Of a stretch of DNA of 7,201 bases, positions 5,815 through 7,201 are shown one piece after another. Under the pieces are notes generated by a model. It did no database searches. It was not told where the DNA came from and saw only the letters and a list, made by a program, of their open reading frames with translations. The translations under genes and the position numbers were made by a program. Source of the DNA: Candidatus Woesebacteria bacterium (lineage in GTDB: Bacteria > Patescibacteriota > Microgenomatia > UBA10105 > UBA927); contig JAGVFE010000047.1 of assembly GCA_020057765.1 (NCBI GenBank), positions 1-7,201 on the forward strand, read 5' to 3'. Numbering within the stretch: position 1 is the stretch's first letter; every line of letters starts with the position of its first letter.

Positions 5815-6726
5815 CTAGTTTTGAGCTATATAGTCCTTCAGTTGCATTCGATGTATCTCGATCATTTTCCTATCCTGCTTTTCAATAGACTCGTAAAGAT
5901 TTATAACGGGAACGTGTCCAGCATAAAATGTTCTTCTCCTGTCAAAGTGCTCATCTGTAAACGGATAGTTTTTGTAAACTGTTTCAAGAAATACGTTTCC
6001 ATATCTGTCAAAAAACTCAAAGTCTCTTGCGGGGTCGGCTATACGCAAAGAAAAATCTATAGCCCCATTAAGCATGTGAGTTTTTTCGTCGATGATGATA
6101 TGTTCACTAAGAAGATCGTGATGCGTTACTTTTACAACAAGCGGTTTATCTTTTGTTACACTAATGTAGTCTCTTGCCAGATTTTTCACCCAACGATGCT
6201 CGTCTTTCGACAATAATGAGAACGTAGCAGCCTTAATTCTTTCATAAAGGTCTTCAAAATATTTCCAATATAGACTTGGGTCAATTTCATCCATTCTCAT
6301 TGAGCGGGCCTCCTCAACTGGAAACGCATGCAGCTTCGTCAAGAATTTTCCCATATCTTTAGCAATCGTTATTAATTCTTGTTCCGTCAAAGTTTGAGCA
6401 ACCTCTTTTGTTAACTGAATACCGGGTATAAATCTATACATTTGATATGTGACACCGGTCCCCGAATCAATACGACCCTTCATCTCCTGTACTAATATCG
6501 GGGAAGTCTTCGCAAACACAGGTAAAAACATATTTTCTACCGTATCTTTTTTTCCATGACCTTTCGTGCGAGGGAAACGAAACGCCTGATCACTATTTAA
6601 TAATATAACGTCGTGGTCATATCCATCCTGAAATAACGTTATGCTCTCCGGAGAAATATCCGGATAATAACTCTTGATTATTGGTAAATACTTATCTATG
6701 AGAGCGATATCATGAGCTTTTCTCAT
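5815..6726 (-). CDS. APH-family phosphotransferase (aminoglycoside phosphotransferase-like kinase)
   Basis: The 303-residue protein has the kinase-like fold of the APH family. An N-lobe nucleotide region carries DHDVILL and FRFPR (37-53). The catalytic loop is THHDLLSEH (201-209), with Asp204 as the likely catalytic base and His209 where many members have Asn. The metal-binding segment is GAIDFSLRIADPARDFEFF (221-239), with Asp224. Relatives phosphorylate aminoglycosides, macrolides, homoserine, choline or other small molecules, so drug resistance must not be assumed. The frame is open to ATG 6789, but an extended -10 ends six bases before ATG 6726, and the extra 21 residues are unlike the family, so 6726 is chosen. 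Composition is more AT-rich than the metG block (two sampled 60-base stretches, 6361-6420 and 6601-6660, are 33% and 38% GC, against 50% at 2041-2100 and 3661-3720), which suggests acquisition. It stands alone, with no linked biosynthesis genes. Confidence 0.85.
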   Translation of the reverse strand: MRKAHDIALIDKYLPIIKSYYPDISPESITLFQDGYDHDVILLNSDQAFRFPRTKGHGKKDTVENMFLPVFAKTSPILVQEMKGRIDSGTGVTYQMYRFIPGIQLTKEVAQTLTEQELITIAKDMGKFLTKLHAFPVEEARSMRMDEIDPSLYWKYFEDLYERIKAATFSLLSKDEHRWVKNLARDYISVTKDKPLVVKVTHHDLLSEHIIIDEKTHMLNGAIDFSLRIADPARDFEFFDRYGNVFLETVYKNYPFTDEHFDRRRTFYAGHVPVINLYESIEKQDRKMIEIHRMQLKDYIAQN

Positions 6727-6732
6727 GAGGAA

Positions 6733-6741
6733 ATTATAACA
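6733..6741 (-). promoter_or_regulatory. Extended -10 promoter of the APH-like gene, leaderless
   Basis: The minus strand reads TGTTATAAT, a perfect extended -10 (TGnTATAAT), ending six bases before ATG 6726. No -35 resembling TTGACA was found at 16-18 bases, which extended -10 promoters can do without. The predicted start falls on the A of the ATG, and the sequence before the ATG (TTTCCTC) has no ribosome-binding character. Confidence 0.6.
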
Positions 6742-6920
6742 GAAGAAAAGACCTTGCTCCCCATCCCTCAACATATTATAACTCTTCATACCGCTATAGT
6801 TTATACCAAAATAATTCAGGCTTTTTAGAACCTATGCTATATCGGGGAATTGAGACAAAGGTGGGAGGAGATTAAAAAACTCCAACATGAACCCGCCTTA
6901 TTATCTGTGTAAAGATCTAC

Positions 6921-7201
6921 CTATATACTAAATTGTAAAAAGTTAATTGCTCGAGCTCTGCGAAAGAAATTTCTTCTTAAATCCCTATTTCTTGGGTTTT
7001 GTATCTCAGTTAAGTATCGTTCTAATGCACGCCTAAAATCTAACCAATATTTAGGATCAATAATACGCCAAACTCCCTTGGCCTGTTCCCAACTATGAAT
7101 AACCCCAGCTAAACACTGTGTATTTACACCATTTATGTCAATAGCTAAGTTATCAATTTCTGTATCTGTAAGATCATTCGGACCGCCATGATTATAGACA
7201 A
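6921..7201 (-). CDS. C-terminal fragment of an unrecognised protein, N-terminus beyond window
   Basis: The minus strand is open from the right edge (first full codon 7199-7197) to TAG at 6923-6921, giving 92 residues. It begins VYNHGGPNDLTDTEIDNLAI and continues with AGVIHSWEQAKGVWRIIDPKYW and a basic tail with RRNFFRRARAINF. I do not recognise the family. The NHGGPN turn, the acidic helix after it and the Trp-rich middle look like a folded domain rather than random translation, and the other two frames on this strand close quickly. It has no membrane segment. The composition is AT-rich (6961-7020 is 32% GC by count), like the neighbouring kinase. It could be the end of a large secreted or polymorphic-toxin-like protein, but nothing here shows that. 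No terminator was identified in the 6790-6920 gap. Confidence 0.7.
   Translation of the reverse strand, partial: VYNHGGPNDLTDTEIDNLAIDINGVNTQCLAGVIHSWEQAKGVWRIIDPKYWLDFRRALERYLTEIQNPRNRDLRRNFFRRARAINFLQFSI

Noticed and set aside
5795..5815. A small hairpin (AGAA-GCG-TTCT) after the kinase stop
   Set aside because: The stem has four AT-rich pairs and no T tract, so it is not a credible intrinsic terminator.
6727..6789. A 21-residue N-terminal extension of the APH-like kinase starting at ATG 6789
   Set aside because: The extended -10 promoter sits inside it, the residues do not look like the family, and ATG 6726 fits the leaderless spacing.
6866..6895. A possible terminator with GGAG and CTCC arms around an A/T-rich loop
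   Set aside because: Only four base pairs with a nine-base loop and no following T tract on the correct strand; too weak to call.

Overview
The window carries nine coding regions, all on the minus strand. They read right to left: an unrecognised C-terminal fragment at the right edge, an APH-type kinase, a Phd-type antitoxin, a PIN toxin, a small four-helix membrane protein, methionyl-tRNA synthetase (metG), a TatD-family hydrolase, a membrane GT2 glycosyltransferase, and a GT39-like membrane glycosyltransferase that runs off the left edge. The short genes, tight packing, lack of Shine-Dalgarno sequences and the protein types together suggest a candidate-phyla-radiation bacterium (Patescibacteria, Parcubacteria-like). 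That assignment is inference from memory; no marker gene proves it. The antitoxin ends in TGA and the genes read well under the standard code, so a lineage that recodes UGA is unlikely.

Layout. From 1 to about 5680 there are seven genes with gaps of 3 to 23 bases and one 20-base overlap (antitoxin/toxin). The metG-tatD pair is housekeeping: tRNA charging plus a metal-dependent nuclease or hydrolase. The two glycosyltransferases after it (a processive-type GT2 and a GT-C enzyme) look like a surface-glycan or lipid-linked sugar pair. The toxin-antitoxin module heads this block. To its right, from about 5690 to 7201, lies more AT-rich DNA with the kinase, a probable gene fossil and the unknown C-terminus; this part looks accessory or acquired.

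The least expected signals are regulatory and repetitive. Four genes (GT39, metG, the four-helix membrane protein and the kinase) have a TAnAAT -10 hexamer exactly six bases before their ATG, and none has a Shine-Dalgarno sequence. That spacing puts transcription starts at or next to the start codon, so leaderless mRNAs are likely. The antitoxin promoter (TTGACA-17-TATAGT) would also leave only a leader of about five bases. Two heptanucleotide tandem repeats lie inside coding sequence: five perfect GAGCTGA copies in tatD and an imperfect AAAGTTT array in metG. The tatD array could shift frame if a copy were gained or lost.

No rRNA, tRNA, CRISPR array, insertion sequence or convincing intrinsic terminator was seen. 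No gene-free stretch exceeds about 300 bases; the longest gap, 6727-6920, holds only the kinase promoter.
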